Source of the DNA: Paenibacillus_G elgii_A
GTDB taxonomy: Bacteria > Bacillota > Bacilli > Paenibacillales > NBRC-103111
Direction of reading: 5' to 3'
DNA: 64,000 nt
NCBI GenBank assembly: GCA_042219835.1
Contig: JBHJMN010000008.1
Span: 96,079 to 160,078, forward strand
The notes under the pieces are model-generated. The model saw nothing but the letters and a program-made list of their open reading frames with translations. It ran no database searches and was not told where the DNA came from. The translations under genes and the position numbers were made by a program. This document shows, one piece after another, positions 1-8,400 of this stretch (the first letter of the stretch is position 1; the number at the start of each line of letters is the position of its first letter).

Positions 1-694
1 TATCATGCTGTATTTGATCTACAAAGCGGGTATGGACGCGGGGCTGGCGTTTAAGATCACCGAGAGCGTGCGGAAGGGGAAAGGGCTCACCGACGAGTGG
101 AAAGAAGATATGAAGAAGCATAACGTTCCCCTGTGGTACATCGATTCGTGCGAAAAGATCGAGTACATGTTCCCGAAGGCGCATGCTTCCGCTTACGTTA
201 TTTCCGCGGTGCGCACCGCTTACTTTAAGCTTTATTACCCCATTGCTTACTATGCAACTTATTTTTCCGTCCGCGCGCAGGATTTCGAGATCGAGCTGCT
301 GTGCCAAGGCTATGACGCGATTTTACGCAAACTGATCGAAATTGAGGAAAAAGGGTTCCAGGCGACGCCAAAAGAGAAAAGCATGATCTCCATTCTCGAA
401 ATGGCGCTGGAGATGACGGCCCGCGGCTTTTCGTTTAAACCGATCGATTTGTACAAATCGGAGGCGACAAAGTTTCTGATCGAAGACGACTCGCTTATTC
501 CGCCGTTTTCCGCCGTTGCGGGGATCGGGGAGAACGCGGCGAAGAACATCGCGGCCGCCAAAAACGACGGACCGTTCTTATCGATAGAGGACTTTCAGTC
601 CCGAAGCAAGGCGTCGAAGACGATCATCGAGCTTCTTGGCGGCATGGGCTGCTTCCGGGGCCTTCCGGAAACGAATCAGCTTTCGCTGTTTTAG
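1..694 (+). CDS. polC: DNA polymerase III PolC-type alpha subunit, C-terminal part
   Basis: This is the last ~231 residues of PolC, the replicative polymerase of low-GC Gram-positives; the reading frame is open through the left edge, so the 5' part lies outside the window. Visible signatures are the MFPKAHASAYV segment followed by TAYFKLYYPIAYYATYFSVR, and a C-terminal helix-hairpin-helix-like stretch (VAGIGENAAKNIAAAK) before the final LSLF, a plausible beta-clamp-binding tail. Placement directly before rimP-nusA matches the B. subtilis order. No frameshift is seen. Confidence 0.95.
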   Translation, partial: IMLYLIYKAGMDAGLAFKITESVRKGKGLTDEWKEDMKKHNVPLWYIDSCEKIEYMFPKAHASAYVISAVRTAYFKLYYPIAYYATYFSVRAQDFEIELLCQGYDAILRKLIEIEEKGFQATPKEKSMISILEMALEMTARGFSFKPIDLYKSEATKFLIEDDSLIPPFSAVAGIGENAAKNIAAAKNDGPFLSIEDFQSRSKASKTIIELLGGMGCFRGLPETNQLSLF

Positions 695-696
695 AA

Positions 697-737
697 CTTG
701 TGAAGAAGTCTTTTTTGCTTCCTCAAGCGCCTTTTTA
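697..737 (+). terminator. Weak terminator-like hairpin after polC
   Basis: Imperfect arms at 697-706 and 717-726 are followed by GCGCC and five T. The stem has mismatches, so this is tentative. Confidence 0.3.
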
Positions 738-744
738 CGCCTTA

Positions 745-773
745 TTGCATGATCACTGTACTTATGGTATAAT
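745..773 (+). promoter_or_regulatory. SigA-type promoter of the rimP-nusA-infB operon
   Basis: TTGCAT (745-750) and TATAAT (768-773) are separated by 17 bp, with an extended -10 TGG just upstream of TATAAT. Transcription would start near 780, giving a leader of about 145 nt before rimP. Confidence 0.75.
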
Positions 774-805
774 CTTCTTCGGTAGCAATGTAATATCTCG
801 TGACC

Positions 806-897
806 AAAGAGTGGGGAAACCCACTCTTTACATTTTGTATAAGGCCCCAAAGCGAGTGAAGACGTTGAGCTTCCATACTCTAACTATCGCTCGCTTT
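806..897 (+). promoter_or_regulatory. Structured leader of rimP-nusA operon (two hairpins)
   Basis: A perfect 10-bp hairpin (AAAGAGTGGG 806-815, loop GAAA, CCCACTCTTT 820-829) is followed by a second pair (AAAGCGAG 849-856 with CTCGCTTT 890-897). Both lie between the promoter and the rimP ribosome binding site at 908-916. Their location suggests a transcript leader with a regulatory role, but no clear U-run follows either stem. Confidence 0.5.
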
Positions 898-924
898 CTC
901 ACCCTACTAAGGAGGAACGCACGT

Positions 925-1383
925 TTGAGCACAAACATCAAATCCACTGTGGAAGAGCTGGTTCGCCCTTTTTTGGACGAAAACGGATTTGAGCTGGTCG
1001 ACATCGAATATGTGAAAGAAGGCGGCAACTGGTTTTTACGGGTATATGTGGATAAAGAAGGCGGCATCGATATCGATGACTGCGGCCGCATCAGCGAGTA
1101 CCTCAGCGCCAAGCTGGACGAGAAGGACCCCATCGAATCGGCTTATTTCCTGGAAGTTTCTTCGCCCGGGGCGGAGCGCCCGCTCAAGAAGCCTCAGGAC
1201 TACCGCAGAGCGATTGGCGAGCATGTCTTCGTGACGACGTACGAACCGGTAAACGGCTTGAAGGAATTCGAGGGCACGCTCGTGTCATACGACGAACAAA
1301 CGGTTGTCGTCGAGGTCGGCAAGAAAAAGCACGAAATCCCGTTTGACAAAGTGGCCGGCGCCAGGCTCGCCATTAAATTCTAG
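925..1383 (+). CDS. rimP: Ribosome maturation factor RimP
   Basis: A 152-residue protein needed for 30S subunit maturation. The ylxS/rimP hallmark FLDENGFELVDIEYVKEGGNWFLRVYVDKEGGIDIDDC (residues ~15-53) and SSPGAERPLKKPQDY are present, followed by the Sm-like C-terminal domain. The start is TTG at 925, because TAAGGAGGA (908-916) lies 8 nt upstream; the reading frame stays open back to 700 but that part has no RimP similarity. First gene of the operon, 57 nt before nusA. Confidence 0.95.
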   Translation: MSTNIKSTVEELVRPFLDENGFELVDIEYVKEGGNWFLRVYVDKEGGIDIDDCGRISEYLSAKLDEKDPIESAYFLEVSSPGAERPLKKPQDYRRAIGEHVFVTTYEPVNGLKEFEGTLVSYDEQTVVVEVGKKKHEIPFDKVAGARLAIKF

Positions 1384-1440
1384 TCGATCTGCCAAAGCGT
1401 TGGGCGGCTCGTATTTTATGAGAGGGGGAACTCCAATCAA

Positions 1441-2538
1441 ATGAACATGGATTTTATCGAAGCGCTGAACGAAATCGAAAAGGAGAAAGGCATCGCCAAA
1501 GACGTGCTGATCGACGCGATTGAGGCAGCGCTGATTTCGAGCTATAAGCGCAATTTCAATACCGCGCAAAACGTGCGCGTCGACATCAACCGCCATACGG
1601 GTCTTATTAAAGTATACGCCCGCAAAACGGTCGTCGACGACGTGCTTGACCCGCGGCTGGAAATTTCGCTCTTCGCTGCAAGAGAAATGAACCAAAACTA
1701 TCAGCTGAACGACATCGTCGAGCTTGAGGTTACTCCTCGCGATTTCGGCCGGATTGCGGCGCAGACGGCGAAGCAGGTCGTCACGCAGCGGATCCGTGAA
1801 GCGGAGCGCGGGCTGATCTACAATGCCTATGTCGATAAAGAGGAAGATATCGTCAACGGCATCGTGCAGCGTCAAGATACGCGCAACCTGTACATCGATT
1901 TGGGCAAGATCGAAGCGGTCATGCCGCTGAACGAGCTGATGCCCACGGATAAATTCAAGCACGGAGACCGCATTAAAGCGTATATCACCAAGGTCGAAAA
2001 TACGACCAAGGGACCGCAGATCATTTTGTCCCGTACCCACCCGGGGCTTTTGAAACGGTTGTTCGAGCTGGAAGTTCCGGAAATTTTCCAAGGGGTCGTC
2101 GAAATCCGTTCCGTCGCCCGCGAAGCCGGCTTCCGTTCCAAGATCGCCGTATACTCCCGCAATCCGGAAGTCGATCCGGTCGGTTCTTGCGTCGGGCCGA
2201 AGGGCATGCGCGTGCAAACGATCGTCGGCGAGCTGAAGGGCGAGAAAATCGACATTGTCCGTTGGATGGAAAGTGTGGAGGAGTACGTCGCCAACGCGCT
2301 CAGCCCGTCCAAGGTGCTGGAGGTGCAAGTGTTCGAAGCTGAGAAAATGGCCCGGGTTATCGTTCCGGACTATCAGCTGTCGCTTGCCATCGGCATTAAA
2401 GGGCAGAATGCGCGGCTGGCCGCCAAACTGACCGGCTGGAAGATCGACATTAAGAGCGAGACGCAAGCCGAGCAGGAATACGGCCGGCCGAAGACATATG
2501 CTGAAGAAATGCACCAGGATTCCGTCAGTATCGATTAA
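1441..2538 (+). CDS. nusA: Transcription termination/antitermination factor NusA
   Basis: NusA binds RNA polymerase and nascent RNA, modulating pausing and intrinsic termination. The 365-residue protein has the NusA N-terminal domain (MDFIEALNEIEKEKGI), an S1 domain from about residue 133 and two KH domains (GPKGMR near 258; GIKGQN near 318). It lacks the C-terminal acidic repeats of E. coli NusA, as usual in Bacilli. The ribosome binding site GAGAGGGGGA precedes ATG 1441. Cotranscribed with rimP and rnpM. Confidence 0.97.
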   Translation: MNMDFIEALNEIEKEKGIAKDVLIDAIEAALISSYKRNFNTAQNVRVDINRHTGLIKVYARKTVVDDVLDPRLEISLFAAREMNQNYQLNDIVELEVTPRDFGRIAAQTAKQVVTQRIREAERGLIYNAYVDKEEDIVNGIVQRQDTRNLYIDLGKIEAVMPLNELMPTDKFKHGDRIKAYITKVENTTKGPQIILSRTHPGLLKRLFELEVPEIFQGVVEIRSVAREAGFRSKIAVYSRNPEVDPVGSCVGPKGMRVQTIVGELKGEKIDIVRWMESVEEYVANALSPSKVLEVQVFEAEKMARVIVPDYQLSLAIGIKGQNARLAAKLTGWKIDIKSETQAEQEYGRPKTYAEEMHQDSVSID

Positions 2539-2583
2539 TTCGCAGACATCGGTCTGACGGCCATGCGGGAGGGGGATGATCCG

Positions 2584-2898
2584 ATGAAACAAAGAAAAAT
2601 ACCTCTGCGTAAATGCGTAGCCTGCCAGCAGATGATGCCTAAGAAAGAACTAATCCGCGTGGTGAAAACGCCAAATGATGAATTGCTCATCGATTTGACG
2701 GGGAAAAAAGCCGGACGCGGCGCCTATTTGTGCGGTAAACTATCCTGCTTCAAGCTGGCCAAGAAATCGCGTGCGCTGGATCGCGCACTGAAATCGTCGG
2801 TCAGTCCGGATATTTACGACGCTCTCGAGCAGGATTTTATTAAAGTGGAAGACGAATTTATTGCCGGAAAAGATGCGGTGGATGATGAACAAGAATAA
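2584..2898 (+). CDS. rnpM: YlxR family RNA-binding protein (RNase P modulator RnpM)
   Basis: A 104-residue basic protein of the YlxR family. The signature RKCVACQQMMPKKELIRVV and GRGAYLCGKLSCFKLAKK are visible; the cysteine and GRGAYLC motifs mark the family. YlxR of B. subtilis has been described as an RNase P modulator, hence the name. ATG 2584 is chosen because GGGAGGGGG (2567-2575) lies 8 nt upstream. It overlaps the start of ylxQ by 17 nt, consistent with coupled translation. Confidence 0.9.
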   Translation: MKQRKIPLRKCVACQQMMPKKELIRVVKTPNDELLIDLTGKKAGRGAYLCGKLSCFKLAKKSRALDRALKSSVSPDIYDALEQDFIKVEDEFIAGKDAVDDEQE

Positions 2899-3232
2899 CG
2901 GCAAATTTTTCTCGAATCTGGGGCTCGCCATGCGGGCGGGAAAGCTGGTTACCGGTGAAGACATGGTGATCGAATCGGTCCGAAGCGGCGAAACGAAGCT
3001 TGTCATCGTGGCCGAGGACGCTTCCGCAGGCACGTTCAAGAAAGTGAACGATAAGTGCATTTATTATCAAGTTCCTATCCATCAGTACGGCCGTCGGGAT
3101 CAGCTTGGAGCAAGTATCGGTAAAGAAGCGCGAGTCGTCATTGGAGTAAACGATGCGGGATTTGCGCGGATGTTGTTGAAGCAGTTAGATCGTACGGAGG
3201 TGGACGGTATTGACGAAACAAGACAACAATAA
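2882..3232 (+). CDS. ylxQ: L7Ae/L30e-family RNA-binding protein YlxQ
   Basis: A 116-residue protein of the ribosomal L7Ae family, which binds kink-turn RNAs. FFSNLGLAMRAGKLVTGED and SIGKEARVVIGVNDAGFA are diagnostic. The start is uncertain: ATG at 2882 or 2885 inside the end of rnpM, with an alternative TTG at 2861; none has a strong ribosome binding site, suggesting coupling to rnpM. The 3' end overlaps infB by 23 nt. The exact RNA target is not known from sequence. Confidence 0.85.
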   Translation: MMNKNNGKFFSNLGLAMRAGKLVTGEDMVIESVRSGETKLVIVAEDASAGTFKKVNDKCIYYQVPIHQYGRRDQLGASIGKEARVVIGVNDAGFARMLLKQLDRTEVDGIDETRQQ

Positions 3233-6068
3233 AGACAAACTCAGAGTGTACGAATATGCCAAATCTTTAAATATGAGCAGTAAAGAGATCATCACAATAT
3301 TAAAAAGACTGGATATTCCGGTCAACAATCATATGAGCGTAATGGAGAATGATGCGGTGTCGAGTGTAGAGAAATTTTTCAGAGACGTTAAAGCCAATGC
3401 AGCAGCAAAACGGAGCGAGGGCGGAGCCAAAACAGGGGATAAGCCGACCAATCGTCCGGAATCCAAACAACAAACCGTAGCGGCGCAGCCGAAACCGGAA
3501 CAGCGCCCGCAAACGACGCAAGTCCAATCGGCTGCACCTAAGCAAAACAACGGTCAGGGACAAAACAGGCCGCAAGGTCAGGGCGGCGAAGGCCGTCAAG
3601 GTCAAGGCCAGTCCCGCCAAGGGGATCGCCAAGGACAAGATCGCAATCGCGGCGGCCAAGGAGGCCAAGGCGGTGGCAATCGTGGAGGTCAAGGCGGCTA
3701 TCGCGGCGGCCAAGGTCAAGGCCAAGGAGGCCAAGGCGGCGGCTATCGCGGCGGTCAAGGGGGCCAAGGAGGCCAAGGCGGCGGTTATCGCGGCGGCCAA
3801 GGTCAGGGTCAAGGAGGCCAAGGCGGCGGCTATCGCGGCGGTCAAGGCCAAGGTCAAGGAGGCCAGGGCGGCGGCTATCGCGGTGGTCAAGGCCAGGGTC
3901 AAGGAGGCCAGGGCGGCGGCTATCGCGGTGGTCAAGGCCAGGGTCAAGGAGGAGGCCAGGGCGGCGGCTATCGCGGTGGTCAAGGCCAAGGTCAAGGAGG
4001 CCAGGGCGGCGGCAATCGTGGAGGCCAGGGCGGAGGTCAGCAGGGCCAGCGCCCGGATCAACGCAAAGGCGGCGGCTTCGAGCAGCGCAATAACGATCGC
4101 AACCGCCAGGCGTCTATTCCTCCGAAGCCGACGACAGCCAATGCCGGTCTGGAATTAGACGATTCGGCGGCGAACAGAGGCGCTAAGAAATCGAAACCGA
4201 ATAACAATAAACGCTTTGAAGATAACCGGGGTGGCGGAAGAGGTCAACAAAACCGCGGTAAAGCCCAAGGTCGGGGTGGCAGAAATCAGGAGCCGCCGAA
4301 ACCGAAGATTGACAATACACCGAAGAAAATTATCGTGCGCGGAACGATGACCGTAGGCGAGACGGCCAAAGTGCTGCATAAGGACGCTTCCGAAGTGATT
4401 AAGAAGCTTCTGTTCCTCGGCGTCATGGCGACCATCAATCAGGAGCTTGACCTGGATGCGATCCAACTGCTTGCGTCCGAATACGGCGTGGAAGTCGAAT
4501 TGAAAATTCCGGTCGAGGAAGACAAATTCGAACAATTCGAAGAACAGGACGAAGAAGCGGATCTGATGGAGCGTCCTCCGGTAGTGACCATCATGGGTCA
4601 CGTCGACCACGGTAAAACGACGCTGCTCGATGCGATCCGTAAGACAAGCGTTACCGAAGGCGAAGCGGGCGGTATCACGCAGCATATCGGCGCTTACCAA
4701 GTAGAAACGCACAACAAAAAGATTACGTTCCTCGATACGCCGGGTCACGAAGCGTTTACGTCCATGCGTGCCCGCGGCGCACAGGTGACGGATATCACCA
4801 TTATCGTGGTTGCTGCCGATGACGGCGTCATGCCGCAAACGGTCGAGGCGATCAGTCACGCCAAAGCGGCGAAAGTGCCGATTATCGTTGCGGTGAACAA
4901 AATCGATAAGCCGGATGCGAACCCGGACCGGGTCAAGCAAGAGTTGACCGAATACGAGCTTGTTCCCGAAGAGTGGGGCGGCGATACGATTTTCTGCAAC
5001 ATTTCTGCGAAGCAAGGGATTGGGCTGGAAAATCTGCTCGATATGATTTTGCTTGTATCCGAAGTACAGGAGCTTAAAGCCAATCCGAACAAACGTGCCA
5101 GAGGAACGGTCATCGAGGCTGAGCTGGACAAAGGCAAAGGGCCGGTGGCGCGCATCTTGATCCAACACGGTACGCTTAAAGTGGGCGACAGCTTCGTAGC
5201 AGGCGTCTGCTTCGGACGTGTGCGGGCGATGATGAACGACAAAGGACGCAAACTGAAAGAAGCCGGACCTTCGACGCCGGTGGAAATTACCGGTTTGACC
5301 GAAGTGCCCCAAGCGGGCGATCCGTTCCTGGTCTTCGAGGACGAGCGCAAAGCGAGAGATATCGCCGAGAAGCGTGCCATCACGCTGCGTCAATCCGAGA
5401 TGGGAGCAAACGCCCGCGTTACGCTGGACGATCTGTACAAACAGATTAAAGAAGGCGAAGTCAAGGATCTTAACGTCATCATTAAAGCGGACGTTCAGGG
5501 TTCTGCCGAGGCGCTCAAAAGCTCCTTGGAGAAAATCGACGTCGAAGGCGCGCGCGTTAAAATTTTGCATAGCGGCGTAGGGGCGATCACCGAGTCCGAC
5601 GTTATTCTGGCATCGGCTTCCAATGCGATCGTCATCGGCTTTAACGTCCGTCCGGAACCGCAAGCGAAAAATACCGCGGAGCAGGAAAAAGTCGATATTC
5701 GTCTGCACAGCATCATTTACAAAGTCATGGAAGAAATCGAGCAGGCGATGAAGGGGCTTCTCGATCCGGAATATAAAGAAGTCGTGATCGGGCATGCCGA
5801 AGTCCGCAACATCTTTAAAGTGTCCAAGGTCGGCACGATTGCGGGCTGCATGGTAACGGACGGCAAAATCGTCCGCTCCGCCGAAGTACGGATTGTCCGC
5901 AGCGGAATCGTCGTTTTCGAAGGCAAGATCGACTCGCTGAAACGATTCAAGGATGATGCGAAAGAAGTGGCGCAAGGCTACGAATGCGGTATATCTTTGG
6001 AGCGTTTTAATGATCTTAAAGAGGGAGACACGATTGAAGCCTTCGTTATGGAAACTGTAGAGAGGTGA
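3210..6068 (+). CDS. infB: Translation initiation factor IF-2
   Basis: IF2 is the GTPase that brings fMet-tRNA to the 30S and promotes subunit joining. The 952-residue protein has an IF2_N domain (residues 1-55), a long low-complexity region with seven YRGG repeats (Tyr at 164, 179, 193, 208, 223, 238, 254), a second IF2_N domain (~370-440), then the G domain with P-loop GHVDHGKT at 463-470, DTPGH and NKID, domain II, IF2 domain 3 and the C-terminal fMet-tRNA binding domain ending EGDTIEAFVMETVER. The start is TTG 3210 with CGGAGG at 3195-3200. It is longer than B. subtilis IF2 because of the repeat region. Confidence 0.98.
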   Translation: MTKQDNNKDKLRVYEYAKSLNMSSKEIITILKRLDIPVNNHMSVMENDAVSSVEKFFRDVKANAAAKRSEGGAKTGDKPTNRPESKQQTVAAQPKPEQRPQTTQVQSAAPKQNNGQGQNRPQGQGGEGRQGQGQSRQGDRQGQDRNRGGQGGQGGGNRGGQGGYRGGQGQGQGGQGGGYRGGQGGQGGQGGGYRGGQGQGQGGQGGGYRGGQGQGQGGQGGGYRGGQGQGQGGQGGGYRGGQGQGQGGGQGGGYRGGQGQGQGGQGGGNRGGQGGGQQGQRPDQRKGGGFEQRNNDRNRQASIPPKPTTANAGLELDDSAANRGAKKSKPNNNKRFEDNRGGGRGQQNRGKAQGRGGRNQEPPKPKIDNTPKKIIVRGTMTVGETAKVLHKDASEVIKKLLFLGVMATINQELDLDAIQLLASEYGVEVELKIPVEEDKFEQFEEQDEEADLMERPPVVTIMGHVDHGKTTLLDAIRKTSVTEGEAGGITQHIGAYQVETHNKKITFLDTPGHEAFTSMRARGAQVTDITIIVVAADDGVMPQTVEAISHAKAAKVPIIVAVNKIDKPDANPDRVKQELTEYELVPEEWGGDTIFCNISAKQGIGLENLLDMILLVSEVQELKANPNKRARGTVIEAELDKGKGPVARILIQHGTLKVGDSFVAGVCFGRVRAMMNDKGRKLKEAGPSTPVEITGLTEVPQAGDPFLVFEDERKARDIAEKRAITLRQSEMGANARVTLDDLYKQIKEGEVKDLNVIIKADVQGSAEALKSSLEKIDVEGARVKILHSGVGAITESDVILASASNAIVIGFNVRPEPQAKNTAEQEKVDIRLHSIIYKVMEEIEQAMKGLLDPEYKEVVIGHAEVRNIFKVSKVGTIAGCMVTDGKIVRSAEVRIVRSGIVVFEGKIDSLKRFKDDAKEVAQGYECGISLERFNDLKEGDTIEAFVMETVER
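3690..4030 (+). repeat. Tandem ~45-bp coding repeats in infB
   Basis: Seven in-frame copies of a unit encoding GGYRGGQGQGQGGQG. Spacing between Tyr codons is 15, 14, 15, 15, 15 and 16 residues. Units differ at synonymous positions and by single Gly or Gln insertions, indicating expansion by slippage or recombination with frame kept. Confidence 0.9.
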
Positions 6069-6074
6069 TCCGCC

Positions 6075-6431
6075 ATGGCAAAAATTCGCGTTGGCAGAGT
6101 CGGAGAACAAATCAAGAAGGAATTAAGCCAGATCATTCAATCCGAACTGAAAGACCCGCGCATCGGTTTCATTACCGTGACCGGCGTCGATGTGACGAAT
6201 GATTTTTCCCAAGCCAAAGTATTCTTGAGCGTGCTTGGCAGCGACGAACAGAAGGAAGAAACGCTGAAGGCGCTCGCCCGCGGCACCGGCTTTATCCGCT
6301 CCGAGCTCGGCAAACGAATTCGGATGCGCAAAATTCCGGAACTGCTGTTTAAGTTCGACGCCTCGATCGATTACGGCAGCAAGATTGAAACGCTGATTCA
6401 CCAAATTAACGACGGGAATACCGAAGCATGA
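6075..6431 (+). CDS. rbfA: 30S ribosome-binding factor RbfA
   Basis: A 118-residue KH-fold protein that helps mature the 16S rRNA 5' end. Family marks include RVGRVGEQIKKELSQIIQSELKDPRIGFITVTGVDVTNDFSQAKVFLSV and RIRMRKIPELLFKFDASIDYG. GAGGTGA lies upstream of ATG 6075. The small ylxP gene found before rbfA in B. subtilis is absent; only 6 nt separate infB and rbfA. It overlaps nrnA by 4 nt. Confidence 0.97.
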   Translation: MAKIRVGRVGEQIKKELSQIIQSELKDPRIGFITVTGVDVTNDFSQAKVFLSVLGSDEQKEETLKALARGTGFIRSELGKRIRMRKIPELLFKFDASIDYGSKIETLIHQINDGNTEA

Positions 6432-7414
6432 CCGCAGCGGAATATGCCGTTCAGCTTCAAGCGGCGGCCGGGTTTATCCGCGAGCAGGATGATTTTCTGG
6501 TCGTATCCCACGTTCAGCCCGACGGCGACGCCGCCGGGTCCACGTTTGCGGTCGCTTGGATGCTGCAGTCGTTAAACAAACGGTTCACGCTGATCAATGA
6601 AGGCCCGATCCCGGACAAGTTCATGTACATGGCCGGGCCTCATGCGGTCATCGAATACGAGAAATCTCCGCCCGAACGCAATTTCACGGCGGTGATCTCG
6701 GTCGATTGCGCGGATTTCGGACGAATCGGCTCGGTGAGCGAATGCTTCGAGCCGGAGCGGGAGCTGCTGAACATCGATCATCATGCGACCAATGACGGTT
6801 TCGGAACCGTTAATCTGGTGCGCTCCGATGCCGCGGCTACCGTGGAAGTGCTGTACGATCTCGCGCTGGAGCTGAATCTGGAGTTCACGCCGGAGCTGAA
6901 CGATTGTATTTATACCGGTTTGCTGACCGATACGGGAGGCTTTCGTTATTCCAACACGACGCCGAAAGTGATGCAGATTGCGGCAGATATGCTTGCGCGC
7001 GGTGTGAAGGGGCACGAGCTTGCCGAAAGGCTGCTCGAAACGATGACGCTCGGTCAGGTATGCTTGCTGAAGCGAAGCCTCAATACGTTGTCCTTTGCCC
7101 ATGACAACAAGGTTGCCTGGCTGACCGTCACCTTGGACGATTTAGCGACTACCGATGCATCCGGCGAAGATATGGACGGACTCGTCAACTATGCCCGCAA
7201 TGTCGAAGGGGTTGAAGTCGGCATGCTGTTTAAGGAAAAAGAGCCCGGAATCGTTAAAGTCAGCTTCCGTTCCGGAGGCTTGGCCGATGTCGCGGCGCTT
7301 GCCCAGAAATTCGGCGGCGGCGGGCATGTCAAAGCGGCCGGTTGTACGATTCGCGGTTCGATGTCCGAAGCGGTTGAGCGAGTCGTTCGGGAAGTAGGGA
7401 TGGCGCTCGCATGA
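6428..7414 (+). CDS. nrnA: Bifunctional oligoribonuclease / pAp phosphatase NrnA
   Basis: A DHH-DHHA1 phosphoesterase (328 aa) that degrades nano-RNAs and dephosphorylates 3'-phosphoadenosine-5'-phosphate. Metal-binding motifs are HVQPDGDAAGS (~28-38), DHH in NIDHHATND (~116-118), TDTGG (~166) and the DHHA1 GGGGH (~297) near the C-terminus. It overlaps rbfA and truB by 4 nt each, so the three are translationally coupled. In B. subtilis nrnA is elsewhere; its place between rbfA and truB differs from that backbone. Confidence 0.93.
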   Translation: MTAAEYAVQLQAAAGFIREQDDFLVVSHVQPDGDAAGSTFAVAWMLQSLNKRFTLINEGPIPDKFMYMAGPHAVIEYEKSPPERNFTAVISVDCADFGRIGSVSECFEPERELLNIDHHATNDGFGTVNLVRSDAAATVEVLYDLALELNLEFTPELNDCIYTGLLTDTGGFRYSNTTPKVMQIAADMLARGVKGHELAERLLETMTLGQVCLLKRSLNTLSFAHDNKVAWLTVTLDDLATTDASGEDMDGLVNYARNVEGVEVGMLFKEKEPGIVKVSFRSGGLADVAALAQKFGGGGHVKAAGCTIRGSMSEAVERVVREVGMALA

Positions 7415-8352
7415 CAACGGAATTGGAAGGCATTTTGCCTGTATGGAAGCCGAAAGGCTTTACCTCCCACGATGTGGTGGCCAAAGTGCGCCGTATCGTT
7501 AGAATCAAGCGGATCGGCCATACGGGAACGCTTGATCCCCAAGTGACAGGCGTCCTGCCGCTTTGCATCGGCAGGGCGACCCGGCTTGTCGAGTACATCC
7601 AGGAGCTGCCGAAAGCGTATGAAGCAACGCTGCTTTTGGGACTTGCCACAGATACGGAAGACTTGTCGGGGGAAGTACTGGAGCGGGTGGAGCGGCTCGG
7701 AGAACGGTTGACGCCGGAGCAAGTGACTGCGGCGGTTTTACGCTTTGTCGGCGACATCGAACAGGTGCCGCCGATGTATTCTGCCGTCAAGGTGGACGGC
7801 AAACGATTGTATGAGCTGGCGCGGCAAGGTGTTCAAGTGGAGCGGAAGTCCCGGACGGTCACCATTTACGGCATCGATGTGCTGGAGACAGACTGGTCTG
7901 GAGATTATCCGCAAGTCAAATTTCGCGTCAACTGCTCTAAGGGAACGTATATTCGTACGCTGTGTGCGGATATCGGACAAGCTCTCGGCGTACCTGCCGT
8001 TATGGCGGAGCTGGTGCGAATCTCAACTGGACATATTGGGCCGGAACGATGCCTGACGCTTGAACAGATCGAAACTTTCCACAAAAACGGAGAGCTTGCC
8101 GGGCGGTTGATTCCGATAGAGCAGGCGGTTGCCCATTTGCCGTCCGTCCAACTTTCTTCCGTTCAAGCGCAGAAAGCGCTGCAGGGTCAGAAGATTCGCG
8201 TCAGCGAAGGGCAGAAGACCGTATTAAGCGCCTTTTCGTCCACCGACGAGCGGTCGGTCGCCTGCTTCGCGGAAGAAACGGGCGCGTTAATCGGTCTTTT
8301 CGAATGGGATTCGGAACCGGAGTTGCTGCGGCCAGTCAAAATATTTTCTTGA
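7411..8352 (+). CDS. truB: tRNA pseudouridine(55) synthase TruB
   Basis: Makes pseudouridine 55 in the T-loop of tRNAs. The catalytic motif GHTGTLDPQVTGVLPL contains Asp42; KAYEATLLLGLATDTED and VPPMYSAVKVDGKRLYELAR follow, and CSKGTYIRTLCADIG marks the RNA-binding core. The length of 313 aa and the C-terminal PUA-like region fit the family. Starts on an ATGA overlap with nrnA. Confidence 0.96.
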   Translation: MTTELEGILPVWKPKGFTSHDVVAKVRRIVRIKRIGHTGTLDPQVTGVLPLCIGRATRLVEYIQELPKAYEATLLLGLATDTEDLSGEVLERVERLGERLTPEQVTAAVLRFVGDIEQVPPMYSAVKVDGKRLYELARQGVQVERKSRTVTIYGIDVLETDWSGDYPQVKFRVNCSKGTYIRTLCADIGQALGVPAVMAELVRISTGHIGPERCLTLEQIETFHKNGELAGRLIPIEQAVAHLPSVQLSSVQAQKALQGQKIRVSEGQKTVLSAFSSTDERSVACFAEETGALIGLFEWDSEPELLRPVKIFS

Positions 8353-8400
8353 GCTTGAACGGTCAAACGCACCAAAGAAATGTAGGTGAAAGACACATCC

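Noticed and set aside
3650..4050. Regular 45-bp repeats as a CRISPR array
   Set aside because: There are no unique spacers; the repeats are in frame and encode the IF2 linker.
3300..6110. Long minus-strand reading frames opposite infB (3300-4061 and 4155-6110)
   Set aside because: They mirror the infB codons; the first is Ala/Leu-rich because of the Gly-Gln repeats. No ribosome binding sites or family motifs.
8352..8400. FMN riboswitch before ribF
   Set aside because: The gap is under 50 nt and ribF is inside the operon.
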